A DNA stretch of 64,000 nucleotides from Schistosoma haematobium (GCF_000699445.3 NC_067197.1:32223809-32287808), one strand, 5' to 3'; counted from the stretch's first letter, positions 12,418 through 24,365 are shown. The notes: generated from the letters alone by a model not told the origin. Numbers and translations are program-made.

Positions 12418-12823
12418 TGTAAGATCCAAACTACGTTTGGACTGCTGGACAGCTGTCTGGATGAGTTAGATACGCGCCCTCGCCCGATTGAAACCAAAAC
12501 AAAGTAATTAGGTAAGATAGCGGTTCTATAATTTATCATAAATTTAAGTGTACATTATTACCTAAACAAATATAACCACTCAGCTATCCAACCAATAATT
12601 GTTCAATTGATCAAATCTAATTACAATAAATAAGAAAGTTGATAAAGGATGCAAGAAATTTACCAATCACAACAAAAACTATAATAAAAAATACAAGTAT
12701 TAACAACTCAAATGTAATCAAAATACAACAATGTACAACTAAAGGAATCAATAGGAACAAAGTACAAGTATATACATGGAGGGATTTTCACAAACACACA
12801 AAACATTCAAAATGGATCTTACA
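12418..12823 (-). mobile_element. 3' LTR of BEL/Pao element (147-bp deletion)
   Basis: A 406-bp LTR running TGTAAGATCC to GGATCTTACA. It differs from the 553-bp right LTR by two substitutions (around 12506-12511) and one 147-bp deletion bounded by the short repeat CAACAAA. The three related solo LTRs keep the deleted part, so this is a loss here. The element is transcribed on the minus strand, making this the downstream LTR. Confidence 0.9.
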
Positions 12824-12843
12824 CCGGCCCCCAAAATCCCTCC
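12824..12843 (-). other. Polypurine tract of BEL/Pao element
   Basis: On the minus strand a purine-rich run (GGAGGGATTTTGGGGGCCGG) directly abuts the 3' LTR, the normal place for the plus-strand primer of LTR retrotransposons. The matching primer-binding site beside the 5' LTR (just below 18069) could not be assigned to a tRNA. Confidence 0.65.
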
Positions 12844-12966
12844 ATACCACACAAGCTACCTTGATGTCTACGGTCATGGTTCATTATATAATATATCGCA
12901 CTACAGGAACGAGTAGGACTTACAACAGTACGCCTACTCGACCTACTTACATTGATACGCGAGGAA

Positions 12967-15900
12967 TTAATTCGTGCCTTCCAGGAGGCATAATCTACGT
13001 ATATCTCTTCTGACTAACCCACCGTTCGTACGAACAACCACTGTTCTAACTCTTCCGTCGTCATCTATTTTACAATCTTCAACTACTCCTAAGGGCCACT
13101 TTCCACGGGTCGATATGTCCGAAGCCACGATCACTACATCACCTTTCTGAAAATTGCGATGTTCAACTAACCATTTTTGACGCTTCTGTAAAGACGGTAA
13201 ATACTCTCTTAACCACCTTTTCCAAAACACATTAGCAAGATGATTAACCTGTTTCCATCGTTTGTCATATTTATCTCTGATGCTACCTTCTTCGACTATT
13301 CCGTCACATTCTCTCAATAATAACAGACTGTTTGGCGACAAGGCTAGTTGATCGTTAGCATCTTGGACGACTGGAGTTAAGGGTCGATCGTTCAATATCC
13401 TTTCAACTTCAATCAAATAAGTGCTTAAGGTCTCATCAGTTAAAGTCTGTTCTCTAGTTATCAACAATAACAGTCTACGTATAGACCTAATCATCCTTTC
13501 CCAGACCCCACCCGTGTGGCTGGATGAGGGCGGGTTAAAATGCCACTGAATCTGTCTAGCTGACAGTTCCTTGTCTATCCTTTGCTGATTCAACTGTTGC
13601 ACAAATCTCTTTAGTTCAGAGACCGCACCCACGAAATTCGACCCATTGTCACTGTAAATTTCTGCAGGTTTCCCTCTTCTTCCAATGAAACGTAGCAAGG
13701 CCATTGTAAACGAATCAGTATTCAAACTATGTGTCATTTCAATATGTACTGCTCGGGTTTGCAAGCAAGTAAATACACACCCATATCTTTTTTCTAGTGA
13801 TCTTCCTCTTTTGACAAAAAGGGGTCCAAAGTAGTCTACTCCCACGGCTGAGAAGCAATACCATCCTTGTTGCACTCTACAAGCTGGAAGTGGTGCCATC
13901 AATTGTTGCCCTGTAACCATCGTATACCGCCGGCATGTCACACACTTTCCTATCACTCTCTTAACCGTGCTGGTCCCCTTTATTATCCAATACCTTTTTC
14001 GAATCGTGGCCAGTACTTGTGACGTTCCTGTGTGCCCTTGTTCCTTATGATAATGTCTAATTATCATTTCTGTCACTAAGTGTCGACTGGGCAATATTAT
14101 CGGATGTTTAAAGGCATTTGAGAAATCTGAATAGCTTAGTCGGCCTCCAACACAGAGTAACCCATCAAGCATTATCGGTGATAAGCCCTTCAGATCATTG
14201 TGACTAACTACCTTACCATTGGTTTTAAATCCACTAAGTATTTCTCCATACACTTCTTTCTGAACCATCAACAAAATTTTACGCTTGGCGACGTCAAGTT
14301 CTTTGACCTTTAAACACCCTAGATGAACGGATCCTTCATGACTCGGTGAACGAAGCACCATCAGAAATTCTATGAACCTTCTAAGCCAGGCTACGGCCCT
14401 GACTAATTTCAACCACTCAGAATAATAAGCGAGAATAGGTGACATGTTGTACTTTATACTACTCAAGTTAACCACGGCAGTTTTTCTAAACTCAATATCG
14501 TCAGGAGTAGGTTCCGGACAGTCAGTGATTGCTGTACAAAATTCGCCATGCAGTAAGATAGGACATTTGAACCAAAGCTCAAGATCTGACATTTTTTGTA
14601 TACCTCTCGAGGTCCAATCCGCTGGATTCTGTGACGACCTTACATAACTCCATTGTTCAATCTTCGTATACTGATGCACAATGGCGAGACGGTTAGCTAT
14701 ATAGGTGCTATAGCGATTCTCGATATTCTTGATGTAGTACAATACTACCATGGAATCTGTATGGAAGTTTACCTTACAGAAAAAATTAGGCAGACTTCTC
14801 CGTAAGACTTCGCTAAGCCTCACACTTAACACTGCCGCTGCCATCTCTAGCCTCGGTATAGTGATCTGTTTGATAGGTGCTACCCTAGACTTGCTGTATA
14901 ACAAAATACAGTAGGGTTGTTCCTTCAAATAACTGACTCGAGCGTACGCGACTGCTCCGTAACCGATCTCTGAAGCGTCACTGAACAGGTGCAATTCTAC
15001 TTCCGCGTCGGGTTCGTCAATTCTCTTCTTGATACCCCTATCTACCGTAACATGACCTATTTGACGCATAAAGTTTACCCAATTTAGCCACGCCGACACG
15101 TATGGCTCGTTGAGAGGCTGATCCCAGCCTAATTGAGACTTACATAGTTTTTGCAAGAGAACCTTGGCAGTAAGACAGACTGGAGCAATTAAACCCAAAG
15201 GATCGGACAGAGAAGAAACTATAGATAGAATCCCTCTCCTAGTCAGAGGCCTTTCAGGCGCATCGAAGTAAAATTTGAATACATCTCGTTTAAAATCCCA
15301 CTCTACTCCTAGAGTTCGATGTGTAGTGTCATAACTCGCTGACATTTCTATCAAGGACTCTTCTTTACATACATCGGGCAAGATGGTCCTTACCTCCTCC
15401 GAGTTAGTAACCCATTTCTTTAGTTTAAAACCTCCCCTACATAATAACTCACTTATCTGCTTAACGAAACTCTTTGCTTGATCACAAGTGGGAAAGGATA
15501 CCAAGCAGTCATCAACATAGAAATTATTCTTAACAGCATCTACGACATAACCATCATAACCGTCAGAGAATAATTGTGCCGTCTTATTCAAGGCGAAGTT
15601 CGCGCAAAACGGCGATGATGTGGCACCAAATGGATGAGATGTCATTTGAAACTCGGATGGTTCCCTCGCCATGTCTCCCTCTTGCCACCACAGAAATCTT
15701 AAGGCTCCTCGATCAGACTCAGGGACCTTTACTTGCATGAACATTTCTTCCACATCCGCAGAGATTGCGACTGCTTCCTTGCGAAAACGCAATAGTATAC
15801 ACACTAACTCCGCAGTTGTGTCGGGACCCTGATAAATCATATCGTTTAGAGAAACGCCTGCAAACTTGGCGGCACAGTCAAATACCACTCTCAGTTTTTC

Positions 15901-17079
15901 CGGTTTTTTCGGGTTTAAAACTGCATGGTGAGGTAAATACCACCGGGGTCGATAACTAGGTTGCACTTGTATTTCAGGGACTTTCTCCGCGTAGCCCTTA
16001 ATAAAATTACTTTCAATACCTTTTGTATACTTGATATACAGAATGTCATCTTTCAACAATCTACGCTTCAAACTCCGTAGTCTACTGTTTGCCACTTCAT
16101 AATTCCCCCCTTTCATATCTGGGTTCCCCTTCCATGGTATAGGGACTACAAAATGACCATTTTCGAAGCGTGTGCCCCCTTCTACAATACTTATAGCCGC
16201 CTTATCTTCTATTGATACTGATTTATCATTTGAATAAACATCAGAGAACTCTACATCATAAAGTTTACGTATTTCGTTCTCCAAAGCCTGTATCTTACTG
16301 GTATGATTGACAACTCTTTTCCTGTATTCCGGATATGACGCAGGTCCGAAGACCGTCCACCCCAACAACGTCTTCACAGCGTACGGGCCTTTTCTTCCAC
16401 CCAACCGCTGGTCTAACACCCAGTGTGCCTCTGGTACATCGCAACCAATCAACAGCAGAACTTCTTCAGAGTCTAGGTTGCCTATTGGTACATCCCTTAG
16501 ATGCGGCCATTTAACTAGGTTGTTCATTGCTGATTTTGTTGGCTTATGACCTGGTATACTCGCTACAACCAGAGCTCCTTCAATAGTAACATGTTCAGAT
16601 TGATCTAAAGAATATACCTCAAAAGGCGCACTCGTGACCTTCATTGTTCTATTACCGCCCACAGTCTCAACTACCACTGATGCTTCGTCTTCGCTCAGCC
16701 CGAGAGACCTCAAACAGTTTGATCTTATCAGTGTCACATCAGAACCGTTGTCCAACAGAGCATAACCCACAATCTCGGCTTTTCGCGATTTCAACCGTAC
16801 GGGAATCATGCCTAAACACACTTGACTGATTAGTGATTTAGTATATCCGCAACAACTCGAGGTACCAGGTTTCTCACTCTCGCTGTGTAACAAAGAATGG
16901 TGTTTCCTTTCACAACCCTCAACGTTACAACGTCTTGCCAGCTTACATTCACTAACTTTATGCCCTTGCCTGAGGCAGACAAAACAGATGCCATTAACCT
17001 TCGCGTGAGACCATCTCTCTTGAACGGTAAGCGCTAAAAAATTTGGACATTTATAAATAGCATGGTCCAGGGAACACAC
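12967..17079 (-). CDS. pol: BEL/Pao Pol polyprotein (protease, RT, RNase H, integrase)
   Basis: An uninterrupted 1370-codon frame. By residue: a zinc-knuckle CFVCLRQGHKVSEC (about 32-45), an A17-type aspartic protease motif LLDNGSD (108-114), a reverse transcriptase with YVDD (521-524), RNase H starting HLFSDAS (about 697-703), then integrase with an H2C2 zinc finger (HH about 1011-1015, CVTC 1046-1049) and DDE residues D1082, D1144, E1194. The C-terminal integrase tail ends near the 3' LTR. Domain order PR-RT-RH-IN and the A17 protease are typical of BEL/Pao. The frame is +1 relative to gag and overlaps it by 29 bp. The listed start is a GTG within the region that should be continuous with Gag, so it is not a genuine initiator: Pol would be made by frameshifting or the join is broken. 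Two-substitution LTR divergence and the open frame indicate recent activity. Confidence 0.93.
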   Translation of the reverse strand: MCSLDHAIYKCPNFLALTVQERWSHAKVNGICFVCLRQGHKVSECKLARRCNVEGCERKHHSLLHSESEKPGTSSCCGYTKSLISQVCLGMIPVRLKSRKAEIVGYALLDNGSDVTLIRSNCLRSLGLSEDEASVVVETVGGNRTMKVTSAPFEVYSLDQSEHVTIEGALVVASIPGHKPTKSAMNNLVKWPHLRDVPIGNLDSEEVLLLIGCDVPEAHWVLDQRLGGRKGPYAVKTLLGWTVFGPASYPEYRKRVVNHTSKIQALENEIRKLYDVEFSDVYSNDKSVSIEDKAAISIVEGGTRFENGHFVVPIPWKGNPDMKGGNYEVANSRLRSLKRRLLKDDILYIKYTKGIESNFIKGYAEKVPEIQVQPSYRPRWYLPHHAVLNPKKPEKLRVVFDCAAKFAGVSLNDMIYQGPDTTAELVCILLRFRKEAVAISADVEEMFMQVKVPESDRGALRFLWWQEGDMAREPSEFQMTSHPFGATSSPFCANFALNKTAQLFSDGYDGYVVDAVKNNFYVDDCLVSFPTCDQAKSFVKQISELLCRGGFKLKKWVTNSEEVRTILPDVCKEESLIEMSASYDTTHRTLGVEWDFKRDVFKFYFDAPERPLTRRGILSIVSSLSDPLGLIAPVCLTAKVLLQKLCKSQLGWDQPLNEPYVSAWLNWVNFMRQIGHVTVDRGIKKRIDEPDAEVELHLFSDASEIGYGAVAYARVSYLKEQPYCILLYSKSRVAPIKQITIPRLEMAAAVLSVRLSEVLRRSLPNFFCKVNFHTDSMVVLYYIKNIENRYSTYIANRLAIVHQYTKIEQWSYVRSSQNPADWTSRGIQKMSDLELWFKCPILLHGEFCTAITDCPEPTPDDIEFRKTAVVNLSSIKYNMSPILAYYSEWLKLVRAVAWLRRFIEFLMVLRSPSHEGSVHLGCLKVKELDVAKRKILLMVQKEVYGEILSGFKTNGKVVSHNDLKGLSPIMLDGLLCVGGRLSYSDFSNAFKHPIILPSRHLVTEMIIRHYHKEQGHTGTSQVLATIRKRYWIIKGTSTVKRVIGKCVTCRRYTMVTGQQLMAPLPACRVQQGWYCFSAVGVDYFGPLFVKRGRSLEKRYGCVFTCLQTRAVHIEMTHSLNTDSFTMALLRFIGRRGKPAEIYSDNGSNFVGAVSELKRFVQQLNQQRIDKELSARQIQWHFNPPSSSHTGGVWERMIRSIRRLLLLITREQTLTDETLSTYLIEVERILNDRPLTPVVQDANDQLALSPNSLLLLRECDGIVEEGSIRDKYDKRWKQVNHLANVFWKRWLREYLPSLQKRQKWLVEHRNFQKGDVVIVASDISTRGKWPLGVVEDCKIDDDGRVRTVVVRTNGGLVRRDIRRLCLLEGTN

Positions 17080-17935
17080 TGCATTTAGCTTTCTCTTTCG
17101 AATTATTCGCCTGCTCCAATTGCAAGTGACAATTTGTCTTTAAGTTGTGTCCCTTTCTCGGACGATTCGCTAACCGTCCAAACCTACTATTAGCTACCCT
17201 CGCGCGGGATGCTATAAATTGGGTAAGCTCATCAAAGGTTGGTTCTCTATTATCTTCAGTCAATTCATCTACCCAGTCCGCCCACTGGGCTTGCATAACT
17301 TGAGGTAAGAGTCCTACTATTCTCTCTAAGGTAATTAAAGAGTTTAAGTCGGCAGTATACTTCATCTGTTTCAAAACCATAGAACAATTTTCCATCCTAA
17401 TAGCTAGATTTGTTAGTTGCTCAGGATCACTGTAATCAACATTTGTAGTTTTGAATAAGTCCTCTAAAGTCTCCCGAGCGATTACATGCGCCTGTCCGAA
17501 CAACCGTTTTAGAATTTCTTTGGCCTTCTTGTAACCAAAAGAGGCTTCCAACATAACACAACCCTCAATGGCTGTTTTCGCTTTACCCTTACAATAATGT
17601 ATCAAATAAAGCAAGCGTTGACCATCATCCTTGACCCTTGATTCCACATAGGTCTCAAACTCCCTCAAAAACTTCCAGTAACCTCTTGGTTGACCGTCGA
17701 AATAACTTAACTCAACCTTTGGTAACTCTGGACCTATGAAAAACGCTGTAGGCCTTACGCCTTTTGCTTGCTTCACGTCTAAATTAAGGTTTTCTATGCC
17801 ACCTGCCATTATATCACAACTAGATTCACTATAATTACAATCGTCCCTATTAGAATATGAACCATGACACATAGAAGCATCAGAAGGCACTTGCCTTGAT
17901 TGAGGGGATCCATCCTTTTGTTCATCTTTTAACAT
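17051..17935 (-). CDS. gag: BEL/Pao Gag-like protein
   Basis: A 294-codon frame starting at an ATG about 130 bp inside the 5' LTR. The middle part (ELSYFDGQPRGYWKFLREFE, then a capsid-like helical region) is the conserved Gag segment (DUF1759-like) of BEL/Pao elements. It stops within what should be the first Cys-His zinc knuckle: the first Cys lies in the Gag frame (near 17084) and the rest in the Pol frame. In most BEL/Pao elements Gag and Pol form one frame, so this looks like a one-base loss in this copy. A programmed frameshift is the alternative, but I see no classic slippery heptamer there. Confidence 0.85.
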   Translation of the reverse strand: MLKDEQKDGSPQSRQVPSDASMCHGSYSNRDDCNYSESSCDIMAGGIENLNLDVKQAKGVRPTAFFIGPELPKVELSYFDGQPRGYWKFLREFETYVESRVKDDGQRLLYLIHYCKGKAKTAIEGCVMLEASFGYKKAKEILKRLFGQAHVIARETLEDLFKTTNVDYSDPEQLTNLAIRMENCSMVLKQMKYTADLNSLITLERIVGLLPQVMQAQWADWVDELTEDNREPTFDELTQFIASRARVANSRFGRLANRPRKGHNLKTNCHLQLEQANNSKEKAKCSVFPGPCYL

Positions 17936-18068
17936 TCACGAGCCTTGGACTTAATTTCCTTCGACGATTGTTTGGCATCGGAAGCGAACGACCAGATATT
18001 CCCAGAGACGATGATTGGAATCAACGAAACGAAAGCCAAACGAATTCGACCAAATATTTGTTTAGAAC

Positions 18069-18621
18069 TGTAAGATCCAAACTACGTTTGGACTGCTGGA
18101 CAGCTGTCTGGATGAGTTAGATACGCGCCCTCGCCCGATTGAAACCAAAACAAAGGAATTGGGTAAGATAGCGGTTCTATAATTTATCATAAATTTAAGT
18201 GTACATTATTACCTAAACAAATATAACCACTCAGCTATCCAACCAATAATTGTTCAATTGATCAAATCTAATTACAATAAATAAGAAAGTTGATAAAGGA
18301 TGCAAGAAATTTACCAATCACAACAAATCGACGTTATTCTATCCTGGCTGGATAGATCACACACAACATGAGGAACAAATCAATAGGGCTACCGCCAAGA
18401 ACAAGTGTCAAGTAAAACAACACAGATGCAGTTCAGGAAGAAACACAAACTTAGTGAATGCGTAAGAAAACAAAAACTATAATAAAAAATACAAGTATTA
18501 ACAACTCAAATGTAATCAAAATACAACAATGTACAACTAAAGGAATCAATAGGAACAAAGTACAAGTATATACATGGAGGGATTTTCACAAACACACAAA
18601 ACATTCAAAATGGATCTTACA
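18069..18621 (-). mobile_element. 5' LTR of BEL/Pao element (full length, 553 bp)
   Basis: Runs TGTAAGATCC to GGATCTTACA and is followed by the target duplication GTAAC at 18622-18626. For the minus-strand element this is the promoter-bearing upstream LTR. It retains the 147 bp lost from the other LTR. Confidence 0.92.
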
Positions 18622-19828
18622 GTAACAACGAACCAAGATTAGAGTAGGTCATATATTTGATAAATTGATTATTCTCACATGAGACGATCTCAAAAATACT
18701 TTTATTTACATGATAAAATCGCTGATAATGTCAAATATGTGAGAGAGATGTGGCTACAAAGCAGTAAATTAAACGGTTCATTAGATGAGGTTTGTGAAAG
18801 ATGCGCTACACGTAAAACGAAACTCAATGCACCATTCTCAATTCACAAAACGTTGAAACAACTCATCTCATATCTCTCCTGTATCAGAATGTCTACTAGC
18901 ACAAACTCATCGGAAAGCATTAAGGGAATAAACAAACCATCAAAACATCAACAGGCTGAAACCATATCTTCCTTCATCATATGAAATAGGTTCCAGAATT
19001 CACCATCAGAATTTCATAACACTTTGGAATCAACATTACTCAAAGCCAAAATGATCACTCTATTCCAAGTTCTGCAAGCCGAAAGACACAACAGCGAATA
19101 AATACAAAACAATTTACGTAAACCTCAATAAGTACCACAGTGATGGAGGGGGGCACTTTCCTAATGTAAAAATACATAAACGATGGTTAGCAGTGAATAT
19201 CGATAATATAATATCAAAAATATGAATAGATGGTGACAACTACGGACAGGGATTTCGATTCGGAAAACATCATAACTGTGGGTTGAATGAATTCTTAGAA
19301 TTTCGGATAATTTCGATAACCATAGCACATCAACGTATTTCCAGATTATCAATCAACTAGGTAAATGTCAAACAGTTATATAGTCAGACGTCAACAAGAT
19401 GGTTGACGGGCATAATAGTAAACGTAAAGATAATGACATTACAGAAGATAACCAGTTAGAAATAAAGTTGTCGGAATGGATTGACGGGATATCTGTTGAT
19501 TGATAGGATAGCCTATTCAAATTTATGTTAGATAGATCACCAGAGGAGTTAGTGAGGAAATCACCTCTGAACTAGTGTTGTACTACTGAAAAGCACTTTC
19601 CAGTATGTGTGTTGTATTCTGAGATGAAATTTGTATACGATAAGTGCTTTCCATGGTATGCCAAACAAGGAAGACTGGAATAAATAAAAATGTTTAATTA
19701 ACAAACCGAGTTACAATGCACAAGTTGTTGTGGTATGAAGTAGCCAATAGGAATATGATCAACTTACTTCGGTAAAATGCTGCTAGAATAATATCTCAGT
19801 TATCATTGTCTAGATGCTTTTGCATACA

Positions 19829-19840
19829 TTCAGGCTAGAC
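19829..19840. repeat. Left 12-bp target duplication of RTE-like LINE
   Basis: TTCAGGCTAGAC recurs at 23047-23058, just beyond the other end of the LINE. The empty site in the mirror copy (near 36970) has the sequence once. Confidence 0.93.
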
Positions 19841-22800
19841 TTACTTACTTACTTACTTACGCCTGTTACTCCCAATGGATCATAGGCCGCCGACCAGAAT
19901 TCTCCAACCCACTCTGTCCTGGGCCTTCTTTTCTAGTTCCGTCCAATTCTTGTTCATTTTTCTCATGTCTATTTGCATTTCTCGGCGTAAAGTGTTCTTT
20001 GGTCTTCCTCTTTTCCTTTGTCCTTGAGGATTCCATGTGAGGGCTTGTCTTGTGACGCAGTTGGGTGTTTTCCTCAATGTGTGTCCTATCCACTTCCAGC
20101 GCTTCTTCCTGATTTCTTCCTCCGCTGGGATCTGGTTTGTTCTCTCCCACAGTAGATTGTTGCTAATAGTGTCCGGCCAATGGATCTGAAGTATTTTGCG
20201 TAGACAGTTGTTAATAAACACCTGTATTTTCTGGATGATGGCTTTTGTAGTTCTCCAGGTTTCTGCCCCATATAGTAGAACTGTCTTGACATTTGTATTG
20301 AAAATCCTGACCTTGGTGTTGGTTGACAGTTGCTTTGAGTTCCAGATGTTCCTCAGTTGTAAATATGCTGCTCTTGCTTTGCCGATCCGCGCCTTCACAT
20401 CTGCATCAGATCCACCCTGTTCATCAATGATGCTGCCCAAATACGTAAAGGTTTTTACATCTTCCAAATCTTCTCCGTCAATTGTGATTGGATTGGTGCA
20501 TTCTGTGTTGTATCGTAGAATCCTGCTTTTCCCTTTGTGTATATTGAGACCTACTGGTGCTGAGGCTGCTGCCACACTGTTCGTCTTCTCCTGTATCTGT
20601 TGTTGCGTTTAGGATAGAAGGGCCAGATCGTCTGCGAAGTCTAGATCATCCAACTGCATCTTAGATGTCCATTGTATCCCGCGCTTCCCTTCAGACGTTG
20701 ACGTCTTCATGATCCAGTCGATCACCAGGAGAAAGAGAAAGGGTGAGAGTAAGCAACCTTGCCTAACACCGGTCTTCACTTCGAACGACTTTGTCAACTG
20801 TCCTCCATGCACAATTTTGCAGTTTAATCCATCATATGAGTTCTGTATGATATTGACTATCTTCTGAGGCACGCCGTAGTGTCGAAGAAGTTTCCATAGT
20901 GTTGTTCTGTCCACGTTATCGAATGCCTTTTCGTAATCAATGAAGTTGATGTAGAGTGGTGAATTCCATTCAATTGATTGTTCCACAATGATCCGCAGAG
21001 TTGCGATTTGGTCTGTACACGATCTATCCTTACGGAATCCTGCCTGTTGGTCTCGAAGTTGGGCGTCTACGCAGTCCTTCATCCTGTTTAACAATACCCT
21101 GTTGAAGACTTTTCCCGGTATTGAGAGAAGAGTGATGCCCCTGTAGTTATCACACTTGCTGAGATCGCCTTTCTTCGGTATTTTGATCAAAAGTCCTTCT
21201 TTTCAGTCTTTTGGTACTTGTTCCTCATCCCAAATCTTATTGAAGAGAATGTGGAGTATCCTTGCAGTTGCCGCTACGTCTGCTTTTAGTGCCTCTGCTG
21301 GGATGCTGTCCGGTCCTGCTGCTTTGCCACTCTTGATTTGTCTGATGGCCATGCTGATTTCTTCAATTGTTGGTGGGCCAACATAGATTGGGAGGTCCGT
21401 GGGTGCTGCTTCGATGTTGGGTGGGTTCAGTGGAGCTGGTCGATTCAAGAGTTCTTTGAAGTGTTCTACCCACCTGTTTCCTTGCTCTTCAATGTTGGTG
21501 ATTACCTCGCCTTCCTTGCTTTTCACTGGTCGTTCTGGTTTGCGGCGATTTCCAGAGAGTTTCTTTGTCGTGTCATACAATTGTCTCATGTTTCCTTCTC
21601 TTGCAGCCTTTTCCGCCGTCGTTGCTAAATTTTCCACATATTTACGTTTGTCGGTTTTGATGCTCCTCTTCACCTGTTTGTTTACTTCTGTGTATTCAGC
21701 TTGTGCCTTGGCTTTTTCTGCTCTTGTTCGGCTGGTATTGATTATTGCCTTCTTGTTCCTCCTTTCTTGAATCTTATCCAGTGTATCAACAGTGATCCAT
21801 TCCTTGTGATGGTGCTTCTTGTGACCCAGGACCTCATGACATGTTGAAGTGATTGCCTCTTTGATCCCCTTCCAGTTGCTCTCCACAGTAGTTCCTTCTC
21901 CATTGAGTAGATCATGAAAGGCCTGGAACTTATTGCTGAGGACTATCTTGAATTTGTTGAGTTTGTTAGTATCCTGAAGAAAGGCCGTATTGAACTTTTG
22001 TGATATTGTCCGCCCCGTTGTCCAGTGCTTCTTGAGTTTCAATTTCATCTTGGCGATCAGCAAGTGATGATCTGATGCTATATCAGCTCCTCTCTTGGTT
22101 CTTACGTCCTCTATAGTCCTCCTGAACGTTTTGTTGATGCAAATATGGTCGATTTGGTTTTGTGTATAGTGATCCGGTGAAGTCCATGTGGTTTTGTGTA
22201 TGCGTTTATGTGGGAATATGGTGCCGCCTATGACCAGCTTATTGAAGGCACATAGATTTGCAAATCTCTCACCATTTTCGTTCCTTTCTCCCAGTCCGTG
22301 TCGTCCCATGATGTCTTCATATCCAGTGTTGTCCGTTCCAACCTTGGCGTTGAAATCTCCCATCAGAATGGTCAGGTCCTTTGTTGGGCACTTCTCGATG
22401 ATTGATAACAGCCTATCGTGGAATTGATCTCTAGCGTCTTCATTGTAGTCGTATGTATGCGCATAGCATTGGATGATGTTCATTAAAATACCCTCTTTCT
22501 TTGTTTTGAAGGAGGCTTTGATGATCCTTGATCCATGAGATTCCCATCCTATAAGTGTATTTTGTGCTTGTTTGGACAGCATCAATGCAACTCCTTGTGT
22601 ATGTGGTGCATTTTCTTCTTCATGTCCGGAGTATAACAGGAGCTCTCCTGTAGTTAGTCGTTGTTGTCCAACTTGTGTCCAATGTGTTTCACTGATCCCA
22701 AGTACCTCTAGGTTGTATCTTCTCATTTCGGCAGCAATTTGGAAGGCTCTCCCGGTATCCCACAATGTACGAACATTCCATGTACCTAAATAAATAGTCG

Positions 22801-23046
22801 CTCTGGTTGTCAGAAGGGGCATCGGCCTCGTAACTTCCGAAGGAATTCGGCTTTCATCATGAGGCGTCATTATTCTTCTAAATGAAGACCTTCTGACTCC
22901 CAGGGCAGAGTTTAAAAGGTTTGAATAATTTTTTCTGGTTAGCGTTTTTTTAGCGAGTTAGTTTTCTACGGGATGGGGACGCTAACCCCATGCCCAACCC
23001 TCCTCCTTTACCCGGGCTTGGGACAGGCAGTAGCCCCCGGAGGGAC
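19841..23046 (-). mobile_element. Full-length RTE-like LINE (3.2 kb)
   Basis: Inserted into module Y only in the left arm of the palindrome. The 3' end carries the (TAAG)n tail typical of a schistosome RTE family, which appears as (CTTA)n at 19841-19860 on the plus strand. The 5' end is GC-richer leader sequence to 23046. A perfect 12-bp target duplication and an empty site in the mirror copy define the ends exactly. The same family's 3' ends recur at 47665-47790, 49433-49768 and 63005-63285. Confidence 0.93.
19880..22870 (-). pseudogene. RTE-like ORF: APE endonuclease plus reverse transcriptase, three in-frame stops
   Basis: One continuous reading frame from ATG at 22870, broken only by stop codons. 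They are a TGA at 21203-21205 (after VPKD, where the family usually has Trp), a TAA at 20609-20611 (just after the RT active site) and a TGA at 19880-19882 close to the natural end. The endonuclease domain shows LGTWNVRTL, GISETHW, MGDFNAKVG and SDHHLLI. The reverse transcriptase shows QAGFRKDRSCTDQI, DYEKAFDNVD, GVRQGCLLSPFLF and catalytic FADDLALLS. The C-terminal region has [10 protein letters not shown] and [11 protein letters not shown]. There is no frameshift, so decay is limited to a few substitutions. In this state it would not encode a full protein, though the endonuclease part alone is open. Confidence 0.9.
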
Positions 23047-24365
23047 TTCAGGCTAGACTACATGAACTTAAACTTTTATATTGTTCCTGGTTTCTTTCAT
23101 AGATTCCCTATTCTGAAATCATTTCAAAAGCTATTTCATTTCATGTTCACGTGTTTGATCGATTTCCCAAACATGATCAGGTTGGACAATTCAAGGCACC
23201 GTGAACTCATGTAATGTAATTGTAGAATGGCGTGAATAAATTCCCACAGAAAAGAAGGTAAAAAATGTGTATTTGAGTGATGGTATCGTGTTTCAATCAA
23301 ATAATTAAAAGGAACTCTTCAGAGTAAATTTTTGTTCTTACGATTAACCAATGTGTACTTTTTCTAATTAATTACTTAGAGGAAACACAAAATCCATAAA
23401 TGAGATTGTCAGACTGTTGCAGTTGGTTTGAAGAATGCTCCTGTAGGCTTACAGATCTGTCTGAGGAAATTTGTGTTGCAACAGCAAAGCTAGATGGTCT
23501 GACTTAGTGATGTAGGATAGTTAGTTCAAAACTCTCTGTCTATATTTTACTTTTGACTAACTCCAACCACCTATCATTTGGAAATCACACACATGTTATA
23601 AAGTAGGTAATATTACAGATCAACCTGTGAGATATAATCAGAGGTATAAATTATCAGATAAGTATGATATTCGTCATTGCTCCGAAATGAGTTAATCGCC
23701 AATACATATCACAACATTTACCCACAAGTTACAAACGTTTCTGTATTTTATGCAAGTTGACCAAGTTGCTGATTGATTCATACCGACAGGTTGTTTCATA
23801 ATAAACTTTGTCAGTTTACGACTAAACAACAGTCATGAACTGGATAACTCTGTGTAAGCTTGTGTGCCAAGGGAGCATCATTTTCATATACATCTCGATA
23901 AGCAAACCATAGGAGTTTTCCCGTCAAATAATTGGAATACGTTGTATCACCTCAAATTAGGAAATCACTTGATAATTTATAGTAATTACAGAGTTCATGC
24001 CAGTAGTTCAAAAATTGATTAGGCAGCACATTTAGGACATTTATTACAGCAATGAAATACATCGGCCGCTAACTTTTAATTCTTCTTAAGTGGACATCTT
24101 GTTGATTCATGCACAGTGCATTGAAAGGAATTTTCATGCGCCACCACGAACTTATTGTAACTATCTATATCCAGAGAAAATAAAACAGGGGCACAGAAGT
24201 CGGGACAACAGAGAAATAACTACTAAAATATGTCAGCAAGGTATACCATAATGCATATGTCATTTGACTCATTGATGTAATGTTCATGTTGGATATATTC
24301 AAATTAGTTAGTGTTGACTGGAACAGTTACTATAATCTAACTTGTGCAATAAGATACACTTGCAG

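Noticed and set aside
12967..17935. Infectious retrovirus
   Set aside because: Domain order, A17 protease and Gag type are those of BEL/Pao LTR retrotransposons. No envelope frame is present between Pol and the 3' LTR.
18679..18984. 101-codon frame conserved in both Y copies
   Set aside because: Copies are too similar for conservation to mean anything, and no motif or splice context supports a gene.
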